Assembly (NCBI RefSeq): GCF_026004075.1
Contig: NZ_BPIK01000001.1
Span: forward strand, 2,396,041-2,460,040
DNA length: 64,000 bases
Direction: 5' to 3'
Origin: Meiothermus sp.
Lineage (GTDB): Bacteria; Deinococcota; Deinococci; Deinococcales; Thermaceae
This document shows, piece after piece, positions 56,624 to 64,000 of this stretch (its first letter is position 1; every line of letters begins with the position of its first letter). The notes below the pieces were generated by a model. That model made no database searches, had not been told where the DNA came from, and saw only the letters and a list, made by a program, of their open reading frames with translations. The position numbers and the translations under genes were made by a program.

Positions 56624-56957
56624 AGCATTCCTCGGAAAGGGAAACCCCCGGCCCCTTTGGGAATACCCGCACCACCCGCTCCAACCGGTCAGGCCAGACC
56701 CCCAGGATTTCCACCACCCGGGCCTGGGGCCAGCCCGCCTCGAAGCGCTCGAGCAACTCCCGCAACCAACCCTCCAGGCTGCACTGCGGCATCCCCGGAA
56801 ACCGGGCGTGGGCCTCCAGGTCGGCCTCCTCCGGCACCAGCAGCGCCCAGTAGACCACCTCCCCGTCCACCAACCACCGCAGCCTGCGACACCCCAGCCC
56901 CTTTAGCTTCGCCGTTACCTCCGGCACCATCCGTAGCAGCACCCCCCAAGGACTCAT
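56601..56957 (-). CDS. Hypothetical 118-residue protein
   Basis: Sequence MSPWGVLLRMVPEVTAKLKG, then RWLVDGEVVYWALLVPEEAD, then LEGWLRELLERFEAGWPQAR. No family recognised. Lies directly downstream of the GTTGGGA repeat region. Confidence 0.55.
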   Translation of the reverse strand: MSPWGVLLRMVPEVTAKLKGLGCRRLRWLVDGEVVYWALLVPEEADLEAHARFPGMPQCSLEGWLRELLERFEAGWPQARVVEILGVWPDRLERVVRVFPKGPGVSLSEECYADPSSG

Positions 56958-56964
56958 CGCACCC

Positions 56965-57401
56965 TCCGTTCAGAACTCCCAACACTCCCAACACCTCTTC
57001 CCGCCGAACCGCCCTTTCCACTTCCTGAACAGCATTTTCCCACCATCTGCCGATGTAGGGCCAGTCCTCCCCCCACCTCCCACTTCATCAGCCTTTTTTC
57101 CCATGCTGGACGTGATTCCGGTGCGTTGGGAGAAAATCGCCGTTTTTGCCTCTGCAAGCGGCCCCTTTTCCCAACGCTTTTTCGTCGTCCAGCACGCAAA
57201 TCCATCAACCTGTTGGGACTGTTGGGACTCCTGGCGATAGGACACCCCACTAGAGTTCCACCTCATACGCCCCCACCTCCCCCTCGCCGTTGGGACAAAC
57301 TGAACTCCCAACAGCCGGTTTTCTCCCAACGTCTTTTGTGTCGTCCAGGACAGTATTTTGCCCCATGTTGGGACTGTTGGGAGTTTTGGCGAGGACACCC
57401 C
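56965..57401. repeat. GTTGGGA iteron-like repeats, possible origin region
   Basis: At least ten copies of GTTGGGA or its complement occur in about 430 bases: doublets at 57211-57228 and 57366-57383 (TGTTGGGACTGTTGGGA), a doublet TCCCAACACTCCCAACA near 56970, and singles near 57124, 57165, 57285, 57308 and 57325. The two doublets sit in an imperfect direct repeat of about 36 bases, and GTCGTCCAG is also repeated. Half of the region is the 3' end of the DUF927-like gene; the 290 bases to the left have no gene. Location next to replication genes suggests an oriV or oriT. Confidence 0.6.
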
Positions 57402-59193
57402 CTGGAATTTGCACCACGTCACGGGTCGTGCCCTGAATCCGCACCCCCACCCCGTAGCGCACCCGCCCACCCCGCTGTTGCGAGCGGATCACCCCCCGCT
57501 CGCCCAACCGCTTCCACAGGGTGCGGGGGGTAGGAAGCGGCTCCCCGCTCTCCACCGCCAGACGGTTCAGCGCGGCGTAGGCGGCGGTGGGTTCCAGGTA
57601 TATGCCCTGGGCATCCACCCAGCCCACCAGCGGCCCCTGGGGCACCCACCCGTCCGCCCGGGCCTGCCAGCCCCACCGCTCGGGTTCGGCAGGGGGGGTC
57701 TGGGCGTCATGGCGGTTGCCCAGGTGGGCCCGCCCGCTGCTCAGGAGCCCCAGCACCAGCGGGATGAAGCGCTCCACCGGGTTCATGTCGCTCTGGTAGC
57801 CCTGCTGCGCCTCCCCCACCTCATGCAGGACGGCCTCCACCTCCCGCGTGAACCGCTCCGCCTCCGCCGGGGAGATGACGCCCACCTCGAGCCAGTAAGC
57901 CCGCACGATCTCCCACACTGCCTGAAGCCGGGCCAGGGCGTCGGTGGTGCGTCCGTGGGCGGCTGGATAGCATGAGCGCAGCTCGCCGGTGCGAAGCCGC
58001 ACCTGCTGCCGCACCCCCTCCAGCCGCCCGGCCAGCCAGCGCACCCAGGCGGCCAGGGCCAGGGGAAACCCCGCCGCCTGGTTTTGCAGCCGGGTGAGCG
58101 CCTCCAGGTTCACCTCGCCCGGGGTTAGCTCGAGGATCAGGCACCGCGCCCGCACGCTGTGGCCGGGGGGCAGATCCTCGCCGGTGACCAGCAGGCTGCC
58201 CCGGGGGGCCCGGTCGGGCTGCATCCGTCCGTCCGAGCGCATCCGCGCCCGCCCCGTGGCGTTGCCCTGGTTGCGCAGAATCCGGGCGGCCTTACCCTGG
58301 AGCTCCTTCTGCTTGCCCTCATGTCCGGTGGGGGCGTAGTCGTCAATCAGCAGCAGGGCATCCTTGGCCGCGAAGGCCAGGGCCTCCAGGGCGTTCGCCG
58401 TGCCCTCCCAGTTCGTCGGCGGGTGCGGGGCAGTGTGCCCCCACAACGCCTGCACCAGCAGGGCCAGGCTGGTCTTGCGGGCCCCGGTCAGCCCGGCAAC
58501 GTACAGGCTGCCCAGCGGGTGGTTGATGGGTGCTCCCAGGGCATAGAGCAAAAGGGGCCAGGTGACCCGCCGGGGGCCTGCCTCCAGCATTGCCAGCAGC
58601 CGCCGGTGCGCCTCCGGTTCGGCCTCGCCGGTGGGCGGTTGGGGCAGGGCGAAGCCGCTCAGTTCGGGGGGGAGATCCACCTCGAGGCCCTCCACGCTGC
58701 CCTCCGGCCCGATGCCGCCCCCGGCGTGCAGGTACACCCAATCCCCGCCCTGCCGAACCCAGCCGGTGTGGGCGTAGACCGTGGCCTGCTCAGGGGTGCT
58801 CAGGTGTTGGATGGCGGCGCGAAGATGGTCTTTGACCCCATGTCCCGGCGTCACGATGGCCCGGGCCCCCCACTCCCGCACCGGCCAGTGCATCGCAGCA
58901 AACTCGCTCGAGCGCACCCGGGCGGACGGAAGGGGGCCGGCTGCGGTGGAGCCCTCGAGCTCGAACAGCAGCTCGTCCTGCACCCCATCCGTGTAGCGCA
59001 CCTCCCGCCGGATGCGACAGGCAAAGTTGCAAAGCGGCACGTAGACAACAGTCCGATGCTCACCCCGCCCTTCCAGCCGGGCCATCTCAATGCGCCCTTG
59101 CTGGATGCGGTAGCGGGGATGGCCGGGCAGAACCTCCTCAAGCTCTACCGGGCTTATAAAGTCTTGATGTACGGGTGGTATACTCTTGACCAT
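57250..59193 (-). CDS. DUF927-like ATPase/helicase
   Basis: From ATG 59193 (AAAGGAG then TTCTGT) it is 647 residues. Central ATPase: LYVAGLTGARKTSLALLVQA (variant Walker A) at about residue 235 and ALLLIDDYAPTGHEGKQKEL (Walker B) at about 280, then LLVTGEDLPPGHSVRARCLI. This matches the DUF927 helicase-like proteins of mobile elements that work beside a DnaG-like primase. The last 40 codons are written in the GTTGGGA repeats and have odd composition. Confidence 0.75.
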   Translation of the reverse strand: MVKSIPPVHQDFISPVELEEVLPGHPRYRIQQGRIEMARLEGRGEHRTVVYVPLCNFACRIRREVRYTDGVQDELLFELEGSTAAGPLPSARVRSSEFAAMHWPVREWGARAIVTPGHGVKDHLRAAIQHLSTPEQATVYAHTGWVRQGGDWVYLHAGGGIGPEGSVEGLEVDLPPELSGFALPQPPTGEAEPEAHRRLLAMLEAGPRRVTWPLLLYALGAPINHPLGSLYVAGLTGARKTSLALLVQALWGHTAPHPPTNWEGTANALEALAFAAKDALLLIDDYAPTGHEGKQKELQGKAARILRNQGNATGRARMRSDGRMQPDRAPRGSLLVTGEDLPPGHSVRARCLILELTPGEVNLEALTRLQNQAAGFPLALAAWVRWLAGRLEGVRQQVRLRTGELRSCYPAAHGRTTDALARLQAVWEIVRAYWLEVGVISPAEAERFTREVEAVLHEVGEAQQGYQSDMNPVERFIPLVLGLLSSGRAHLGNRHDAQTPPAEPERWGWQARADGWVPQGPLVGWVDAQGIYLEPTAAYAALNRLAVESGEPLPTPRTLWKRLGERGVIRSQQRGGRVRYGVGVRIQGTTRDVVQIPGGVLAKTPNSPNMGQNTVLDDTKDVGRKPAVGSSVCPNGEGEVGAYEVEL

Positions 59194-59237
59194 ACAGAAC
59201 TCCTTTGCATCCCACCTGGCGGGGTGGGGTGTATTTT

Positions 59238-60176
59238 TTATTCCTGCAACAGTTGCCCGGCCAAACCCTGCTGCCCCCACCGGGCGGCGTATTCACAGGC
59301 GTCGAGTCCGCCCTCCAGGGGTTCCAGGACAAACATCGCAACCTTCACGGCCTCCCCTTCCTCCTTCCAGCGCCCTATCGCCCTGCGCCCGCCAGGGTCT
59401 CCGTCGGCATAGAGGTAGACCCGGCGGCCTGTCAGGCCCTCCCAGGGCACCCGGCCCTCCACGCCGGGAATGCCCAGCAGGTCGGCCCGACCCTCCAGGG
59501 CAAACCAACTGGTGATGGCGTTGAGCTCCCCCTCCATCACGATCACGGGTCGGCCTGCATCCTGCCCGAAACCGGGGGAGTACCAGGCGGGCGCCCCTCG
59601 CTCGGGGGTCAGGTAGCGGTAGCGGAAACCCTCCCTGGGCTCGCGCAGCCTGGCCTTGATGGCCTGCACCTCCCCGGTGGGCCCCAGGATGGGGATCACC
59701 AGGTCGCCCTGACGGCTCTTGCCCAACCCCACCTGTCGGGCCTGCTCGAGGGTGATGCCCCGTCCGCGTATGGCCTCCTCGTCGAGGCGCTGCTGGGCCG
59801 CCTCGAGGGCCCTCTTCTCCGCCGGGGTAAGGCCCCGAACGGGGCGCAGGCTTGCGCGGTGTTTGATGCTGGCCTCATGGGCCACAGTCTCACCGCTACC
59901 TGCCCGGTTCTTGAGCAACTCCGCTGCTGCATCCTTGCTCATCCCCGCCTTGAGAAGCAGGTGAAAGGCGTTTCCGCTCTCCCCGCTGCCATGGTCCTTC
60001 CAGAACCACATCCCCCGTGCCTGGAATAGCGAAAGCGAGGGGTGCGTGTCGCCTCGCCACACCGCCCGGCATACCCCGGCTCGCCCCGGCCTGGCCCCCG
60101 ACTCCGGCCAGAGTTCGCACACCAGTGCAGGCAGGTCAACCCTCTCGATGGAGCGCGTCAGGGCGTCCTTCGTCAT
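59238..60176 (-). CDS. Toprim-domain primase (DnaG-like)
   Basis: 312 residues from ATG 60176 (GGAGGAAG six bases upstream). A CHC2-like N-terminal part (GDTHPSLSLFQARGMWFWKD) lacks the full zinc-binding cysteine set. The Toprim domain has VIVMEGELNAITSW with the catalytic Glu and VYLYADGDPGGRRAI with the DxD. It probably makes primers for element replication together with the adjacent ATPase. Confidence 0.85.
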   Translation of the reverse strand: MTKDALTRSIERVDLPALVCELWPESGARPGRAGVCRAVWRGDTHPSLSLFQARGMWFWKDHGSGESGNAFHLLLKAGMSKDAAAELLKNRAGSGETVAHEASIKHRASLRPVRGLTPAEKRALEAAQQRLDEEAIRGRGITLEQARQVGLGKSRQGDLVIPILGPTGEVQAIKARLREPREGFRYRYLTPERGAPAWYSPGFGQDAGRPVIVMEGELNAITSWFALEGRADLLGIPGVEGRVPWEGLTGRRVYLYADGDPGGRRAIGRWKEEGEAVKVAMFVLEPLEGGLDACEYAARWGQQGLAGQLLQE

Positions 60177-60558
60177 CGGTGTCTTCCTCCAGCTCATGGC
60201 AGAGCACCTCCAGGCTCTCCCCGCGCCAGACCTTGACCTCGAGCCAGGCCAGCCCCCTACCCGCCACCACCAGCCGCCACCCGGCTGCCTCCATGCCGGT
60301 AGCCCGCGAGGCGGAACGGGTCCTGCCAGCCATCTCCAGCACGTCCTGGAGCCGGTCGGGCAGCAGGGACAGGGGGTGCAGTAACGCTCCCACCCCCTCC
60401 AGGTCGAAGGCGATCTCAGGTTGGGGCCTCTCCTGCGGCAGCAGACTCAGTATCTCCTGGGCAGAGCACAGCAACTCTCCAATCGCGCCCACGGGGAGGC
60501 TCAGCACCAGGCTCTTGTGGCGGGGTGTCAGCAAGAACAGGTCTCTCTCCATTTGCAT
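60136..60558 (-). CDS. Hypothetical 140-residue protein
   Basis: Sequence MERDLFLLTPRHKSLVLSLP and SAQEILSLLPQERPQPEIAF suggests a helical cytoplasmic protein. Overlaps the primase start by about 40 bases; the first codon (60558 or 60552) is not certain. First gene of the leftward replication operon. No family recognised. Confidence 0.55.
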   Translation of the reverse strand: MQMERDLFLLTPRHKSLVLSLPVGAIGELLCSAQEILSLLPQERPQPEIAFDLEGVGALLHPLSLLPDRLQDVLEMAGRTRSASRATGMEAAGWRLVVAGRGLAWLEVKVWRGESLEVLCHELEEDTDDEGRPDALHREG

Positions 60559-60666
60559 AGTGTTCTGGTGCGCCCTGTGCACCCTGGTTATCTCCTGACG
60601 CTAGCACAATTTCCAGGGCTCGCCGGACAAATGATGAGAAATCGTCACTTTCGCTGTAGTGACGCA

Positions 60667-60921
60667 CTAAGCGGATGCGTCGTCGCTGGGCTGGCATTCG
60701 AACTCCTCCGCGATCCGTATCAGCAGGCGTTCCTCGCTCACACCCAGCCGCAGTGCCAGCACCCTGGCCAGCTTGCGGCTGCACACCAGCGAGGGCCGTC
60801 GCACCTCGCCCCGCTCGTACTTCGTCAGCAGCGAAACGGTGATCCCTGCTTCCACCGCCAGCGCCTCCTGGCTGAGGCCTGCCTGCTTCCTCAACCGGCG
60901 AATGATGTTGGGGCGCTCCAT
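60667..60921 (-). CDS. XRE-family helix-turn-helix regulator
   Basis: 84 residues. IIRRLRKQAGLSQEALAVEA followed by GITVSLLTKYERGEVRRPS is a textbook Cro/CI HTH_3. It faces the CI-like gene across AT-rich repeats, a layout used for switch control of conjugation or excision. Confidence 0.87.
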   Translation of the reverse strand: MERPNIIRRLRKQAGLSQEALAVEAGITVSLLTKYERGEVRRPSLVCSRKLARVLALRLGVSEERLLIRIAEEFECQPSDDASA

Positions 60922-60931
60922 AGCTTTGATA

Positions 60932-60965
60932 GTAATATATTACCTATTATAAGACAATATATTAC
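60932..60965. promoter_or_regulatory. Operators between the two divergent HTH genes
   Basis: A perfect 12-bp palindrome GTAATATATTAC (60932-60943) and a near copy CAATATATTAC (60955-60965) fill the 62-base intergenic region. TATAAT on the minus strand (60946-60951) serves the left gene; TAAAAT at 60972-60977, six bases before the right gene's ATG, serves a leaderless transcript. Confidence 0.65.
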
Positions 60966-60983
60966 ATGCAATAAAATACTCCC

Positions 60984-61700
60984 ATGCCTAAGAAAAGCTT
61001 CCGTACTGCCTCCCTTACCCCTGAGAACGTCACACCTGACTGGGGACGACTATTGCAGTCCAGGCGAGAAAAGCTGGGCCTCTCTCGTGAGGCGTTGGCC
61101 CTGGCTGCTGGTGTATCTCCTTCCCTGATCGCCAAACTCGAGCAGGGCAATCACGACCTCAGGGACGTGAGCGTGGGCCGTTTGCACGCGTTGTTGCGCA
61201 CGCTTCACCTCCCCTCCATAGACTTTTTGTTGGGGGAGGGCCCGACCGAGGAGTTCACCCCTTCCGCCCCCGGCATCACCCCGCTGCCCTACTACTCATC
61301 GCTGACCCTGGCCTGTGCTGGGGAGGAAGCGTCCACGCGCAGCCATTTCGACACCCGATTGCTTCCCACCCGGCCCAGCTACACCAACTTCTTCCTGGCC
61401 ATACTGGAGCAGGACGTACTTCGATCTGAGGATCTCAGCCTGGTCGAGGGCTCGGTGCTGGTGGTGGAGCGGAAACCCGCCCGGGAGAGAGGCATCGCCC
61501 TGCTCGGTTTCGTCGAGGAAATCCGACGACCCCTGCTGTACCGCCTACCCCCGGAGCCCCGGCTGGTGCGGCCAGTCAGCGGGATGGGGGCGGTGTACTG
61601 GCTCCTGCCGGACGGCTCTCTCCAGCCCCCCTCCGGTAAGAAAGCCGCTATGTACCCTGTCCCGGTGGGTGTCATCCACGGGGAGTTCCGTCACGTATGA
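60984..61700 (+). CDS. HTH repressor with C-terminal S24-like domain (CI-like)
   Basis: 238 residues. HTH: LLQSRREKLGLSREALALAA followed by GVSPSLIAKLEQGNHDLRD. The C-terminal 100 residues (LEQDVLRSEDLSLVEGSVLV, then GIALLGFVEEIRRPLLYRLP) resemble the beta-rich LexA/CI (S24) domain, but I do not see a convincing Ser-Lys pair, so self-cleavage is unproven. Its stop overlaps the recombinase start, linking repression and excision. Confidence 0.75.
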   Translation: MPKKSFRTASLTPENVTPDWGRLLQSRREKLGLSREALALAAGVSPSLIAKLEQGNHDLRDVSVGRLHALLRTLHLPSIDFLLGEGPTEEFTPSAPGITPLPYYSSLTLACAGEEASTRSHFDTRLLPTRPSYTNFFLAILEQDVLRSEDLSLVEGSVLVVERKPARERGIALLGFVEEIRRPLLYRLPPEPRLVRPVSGMGAVYWLLPDGSLQPPSGKKAAMYPVPVGVIHGEFRHV

Positions 61701-63235
61701 AGCTTTGCGCTCTCTATACCCGTGTTTCCACCGAGGAGCAGGTCGAGCGCTACTCCCTCGAGGCTCAGCAGGAGGTGCTCACGCGCTGGGCCGAAGCTCT
61801 GGGGTATGAGGTGGTCAAAACCTACACCGACCCCGGCTACTCAGGAGCCCAGGAGGATCGGCCTGCCCTGACCCGCCTGCTCGCGGATGCTCAGGAGAAG
61901 CGTTTTATGGTGGTGCTGGTCTATCGCCTTGACCGCCTGGCCCGCAAGGTGCGCCTGGCCTACGACCTCATCGAGCGGCTGGAGCGGTGTGGGGTGGGAC
62001 TCATGAGCTACTCCGAGCCGAATATCAACACCACCACCCCCATCGGCAAGGCGGTGCTGGGGATCATGGCCGTCTTCGCTGAGTGGGAGCGCGACACCTT
62101 TGCCGAACGCAGCCGCCTGGGCATGCACAAAGCTGCCCGGATGGGAAAGTACCTCGGTGGCATCGTGCCCTATGGCTACACCGTCGAAGACGGTCGCCTG
62201 GCTCCTTTGCCCGAGGAGGCGGCGGTGGTGCAGCAGATGTTTGCCTGGGTGGCCGAACGGGGCTGGAGCACCGAGCGGGTAGCCCAGGAACTCAATCGAC
62301 TGGGAATCCCCCCCAAGTACCGTCGAGACGGTCGAGGGGTACGTGGTAAGCGCACTGCCGGAGTCTGGCGCGGTGGTGGGGTACTGAGAATCCTCAAGAA
62401 CCGCACCTATATTGGCGAGTACACCTATGGTAAGCGCACCACCAAACCCCAGCCAGAGTTGGTGAAGGTGGCAGTGCCTCCCATCGTGGAACCTACCCTT
62501 TTCGAAGCTGTACAGGAGCAGCTAACCCGTAACGCTCTCTTCGCTACCCGCAACGCGAGGAGCGTGTACCTGCTAAAGGGGCTTATCCGCTGCGGGATGT
62601 GCGGGCGCGCTTACGTCGGATCAGCCGACTACTACGCGTGCGTGGGGCGAACCAACCGTCAGGCGTCTCCCATTCCTGAGATGAGATGTACCGCTCCGCA
62701 CGTGCGCAGGGCAGACCTGGAAGAGAGGATCTGGCACGACATCCGCTCCTTCCTGCTCAACCCTGGCGAGGCCTTGCAGGCTTTCATAAATGAGGAGTCC
62801 CCGGAAAGCCATGAAGTCTCCCTGCTGGAAAGACGCTTGCAGGCCCTCTTCGAAGCCCGGGCCCGCCTGCTGGATCTTTATCTGGAGGGAGGGGTGGAAA
62901 AGGAAACCTACTACGCCCGCCTCGAAGATCTGGACGCCCGCGTCCGGGAAGTCCAGGCGAGCGTGGAAACAGCCCGGCAGCGCTCCATCGCCGAGCGCCA
63001 GCGCAAGGAAGCCCTCCACTCCCTGGAGAGCCTCTCGGCCCGCCTGCGTGATCGGATAGACCGCCTTACCCCGGAAGAGAAGCAAGCCGTGGCACGAGAG
63101 CTGGTGGAGGGAGTAACCGTGCGGCCCGGAAAGGGAGAGGTCGAGGTTGAGGTGCGTTACCGGTTCGGGCAGATTGCACCTCACACGGGCAGGGGTTCAT
63201 GGCCGCAATCAGCAAAAACCGCGCAGGATAGGTGA
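61697..63235 (+). CDS. Large serine recombinase (ICE integrase)
   Basis: 512 residues. Resolvase domain: [20 protein letters not shown] (catalytic Ser11), [12 protein letters not shown] and [16 protein letters not shown]. Recombinase domain from about residue 155 ([14 protein letters not shown]). Zinc ribbon [13 protein letters not shown] near residue 298 with a later Cys pair (YACVGRT, MRCTAPH). Coiled coil at about 375-455. The final 20 or so codons (after FGQIAPHTG) overlap the comM junction, so the C-terminus differs between integrated and excised forms. Its ATG overlaps the CI-like stop (ATGA). Confidence 0.95.
   Translation: MKLCALYTRVSTEEQVERYSLEAQQEVLTRWAEALGYEVVKTYTDPGYSGAQEDRPALTRLLADAQEKRFMVVLVYRLDRLARKVRLAYDLIERLERCGVGLMSYSEPNINTTTPIGKAVLGIMAVFAEWERDTFAERSRLGMHKAARMGKYLGGIVPYGYTVEDGRLAPLPEEAAVVQQMFAWVAERGWSTERVAQELNRLGIPPKYRRDGRGVRGKRTAGVWRGGGVLRILKNRTYIGEYTYGKRTTKPQPELVKVAVPPIVEPTLFEAVQEQLTRNALFATRNARSVYLLKGLIRCGMCGRAYVGSADYYACVGRTNRQASPIPEMRCTAPHVRRADLEERIWHDIRSFLLNPGEALQAFINEESPESHEVSLLERRLQALFEARARLLDLYLEGGVEKETYYARLEDLDARVREVQASVETARQRSIAERQRKEALHSLESLSARLRDRIDRLTPEEKQAVARELVEGVTVRPGKGEVEVEVRYRFGQIAPHTGRGSWPQSAKTAQDR
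63175..63202. other. Attachment site (right junction with comM)
   Basis: On the minus strand, comM reads normally through codons for IAAMNPCPC (to 63183) and then departs from the family, which continues with Gly-Tyr. The crossover should therefore lie within or next to CACACGGGCAGGGGTTCATG (63182-63200 region). This also forms the end of the recombinase gene. Confidence 0.65.
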
Positions 63236-64000
63236 AGCTGGCCCGGGCCCGCGAGATGGTCACCACCCCGTCCTCCAGGGGCTGGCGCAGCACCTCCAGG
63301 GCATCGCGGGAAAACTCGGGGAACTCGTCCAGGAAGAGCACCCCCCGGTGGGCCAGGGAAATTTCACCCGGTTTGGGAATGGTGCCCCCGCCGATCAGGC
63401 CCGCATCGGAGACGGTGTGGTGCGGGCTGCGGAAGGGTGGGGTCTGGATCAGGCCGCGCAAGAGCCGTCCGGCGGCGGAATGAATGCGGGTGACCTCGAG
63501 CGCCTCCTGATTTTGCAAGGGTGGGAGCAGCCCCACTATGCGCTTGGCCAGCATGGTCTTGCCCGAGCCAGGGGTACCGGTCATGAGCAGGTGGTGGGCA
63601 CCGGCTGCGGCAATTTCCAGGGCCCGCTTGGCCTTGGCCTGGCCCTTCACGTCCAGCAGGTCGAGGGCCACTTCAGCAGGTTCAGACTCCGGGCTGGGGC
63701 GGGTGGGGGCCAGGTCTTCCTGGCCTTGCAAGAAGCGCACCACCTGGGCCAGGTGGGCTGCTCCGAACACCTTCACCCCCTCGATGAGGGCGGCTTCCTG
63801 GGCCGAGGCCTGGGGCATCAGAAGTTGGTAGCCCTCCTGGTAGGCCCCCAAAGCCAGGTTCACCGCACCGGGCACCGCGCGCAGCTCGCCGTCCAGGCCC
63901 AGCTCACCCGCCGCCGCAAAACCTTGCAGGGCCTCGAGCGGAATGACCCCCTGCGCGCAGAGCAGCCCCAACGCGATGGGTAGGTCGTAGTGGGTGCCTT
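63183..64000 (-). pseudogene. comM: comM/yifB (Mg-chelatase-like AAA protein), 5' part, disrupted by integration
   Basis: The reading frame enters from the window edge ([17 protein letters not shown]). It contains Walker [41 protein letters not shown], Walker [21 protein letters not shown] and [20 protein letters not shown], and stops matching after MNPCPC. A stretch of about 40 unrelated residues follows from element DNA. ComM is a helicase that aids branch migration in natural transformation, so its loss may lower transformability. The C-terminal half is not in the window. Confidence 0.9.

Noticed and set aside
1-64000. tRNA or rRNA genes
   Set aside because: I saw no cloverleaf with T-loop and anticodon pattern and no rRNA signature, though a covariance search was not possible.

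Overview
The window looks like a Thermaceae chromosome (phylum Deinococcota, most likely the Meiothermus/Thermus group). The main clues are the GC-rich gene-dense DNA, several promoters whose -10 box sits only 6-8 bases before the start codon (leaderless transcripts), and a Thermus-type SLH/coiled-coil/barrel outer-membrane protein. This is inference; no rRNA or housekeeping marker other than a broken comM is present.

The right end (63.18-64.0 kb) is the 5' part of comM, cut just after its conserved MNPCPC motif by an element whose large serine recombinase (61.70-63.24 kb) lies at the junction. No 3' half of comM is found to the left, so the element probably extends past position 1, or its left end has been rearranged. 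From 25.2 kb to the recombinase the DNA reads as one integrative conjugative element (ICE): a ParS/RES toxin-antitoxin pair, a sigma-70-like factor, and a very long leftward operon (48.46 down to 27.8 kb). That operon holds VirB2, VirB3, VirB4, a VirB5-position protein, a VirB6/TrbL-like protein, VirD4, a lytic transglycosylase, a SpoIIIAA/VirB11-like ATPase, an HD-GYP-like protein and a block of secreted proteins ending in the SLH porin. A divergent VirB10-like gene, a VirB9-like candidate, a replication block (DUF927-like ATPase, Toprim primase, GTTGGGA repeats) and two divergent HTH regulators follow. No relaxase is recognisable. A second block with ICE character (8.4-13.1 kb: ArdC-like antirestriction protein, VapBC-like pair, SLOG protein, small proteins) lies between two halves of an IS982-family transposase.

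Two cargo regions stand out. At 1.0-5.35 kb, DNA of visibly lower GC carries a near-consensus promoter, a perfect Shine-Dalgarno sequence, a 19-codon ORF and a terminator hairpin, followed by a translationally coupled TPR protein, an HprK-like kinase and an MFS transporter. This layout recalls a ribosomally made peptide (RiPP) cluster but has no recognised cyclase. At 15.7-24.6 kb a tight ten-gene leftward operon encodes a two-dinucleotide FAD oxygenase, two unknown proteins, a three-gene ABC exporter, an aldo/keto reductase, an ANT(4')-like nucleotidyltransferase, another unknown protein and a cytochrome P450. It resembles a small-molecule tailoring and export pathway with no known scaffold synthase.

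The rest is mobile-element and defence debris: an ISKra4-like transposase at the left edge, a DUF262/HNH protein next to a frameshifted helicase remnant (5.7-7.8 kb), a degraded IS701/IS4-like element with a nested IS5-like element containing a hairpin-rich insert (13.4-15.67 kb), and an IscB start fragment with a possible omega-RNA and an IS605-type end hairpin (24.6-25.0 kb). A tandemly duplicated module of unknown genes (50.9-55.1 kb) and a family of related terminators run through the ICE.
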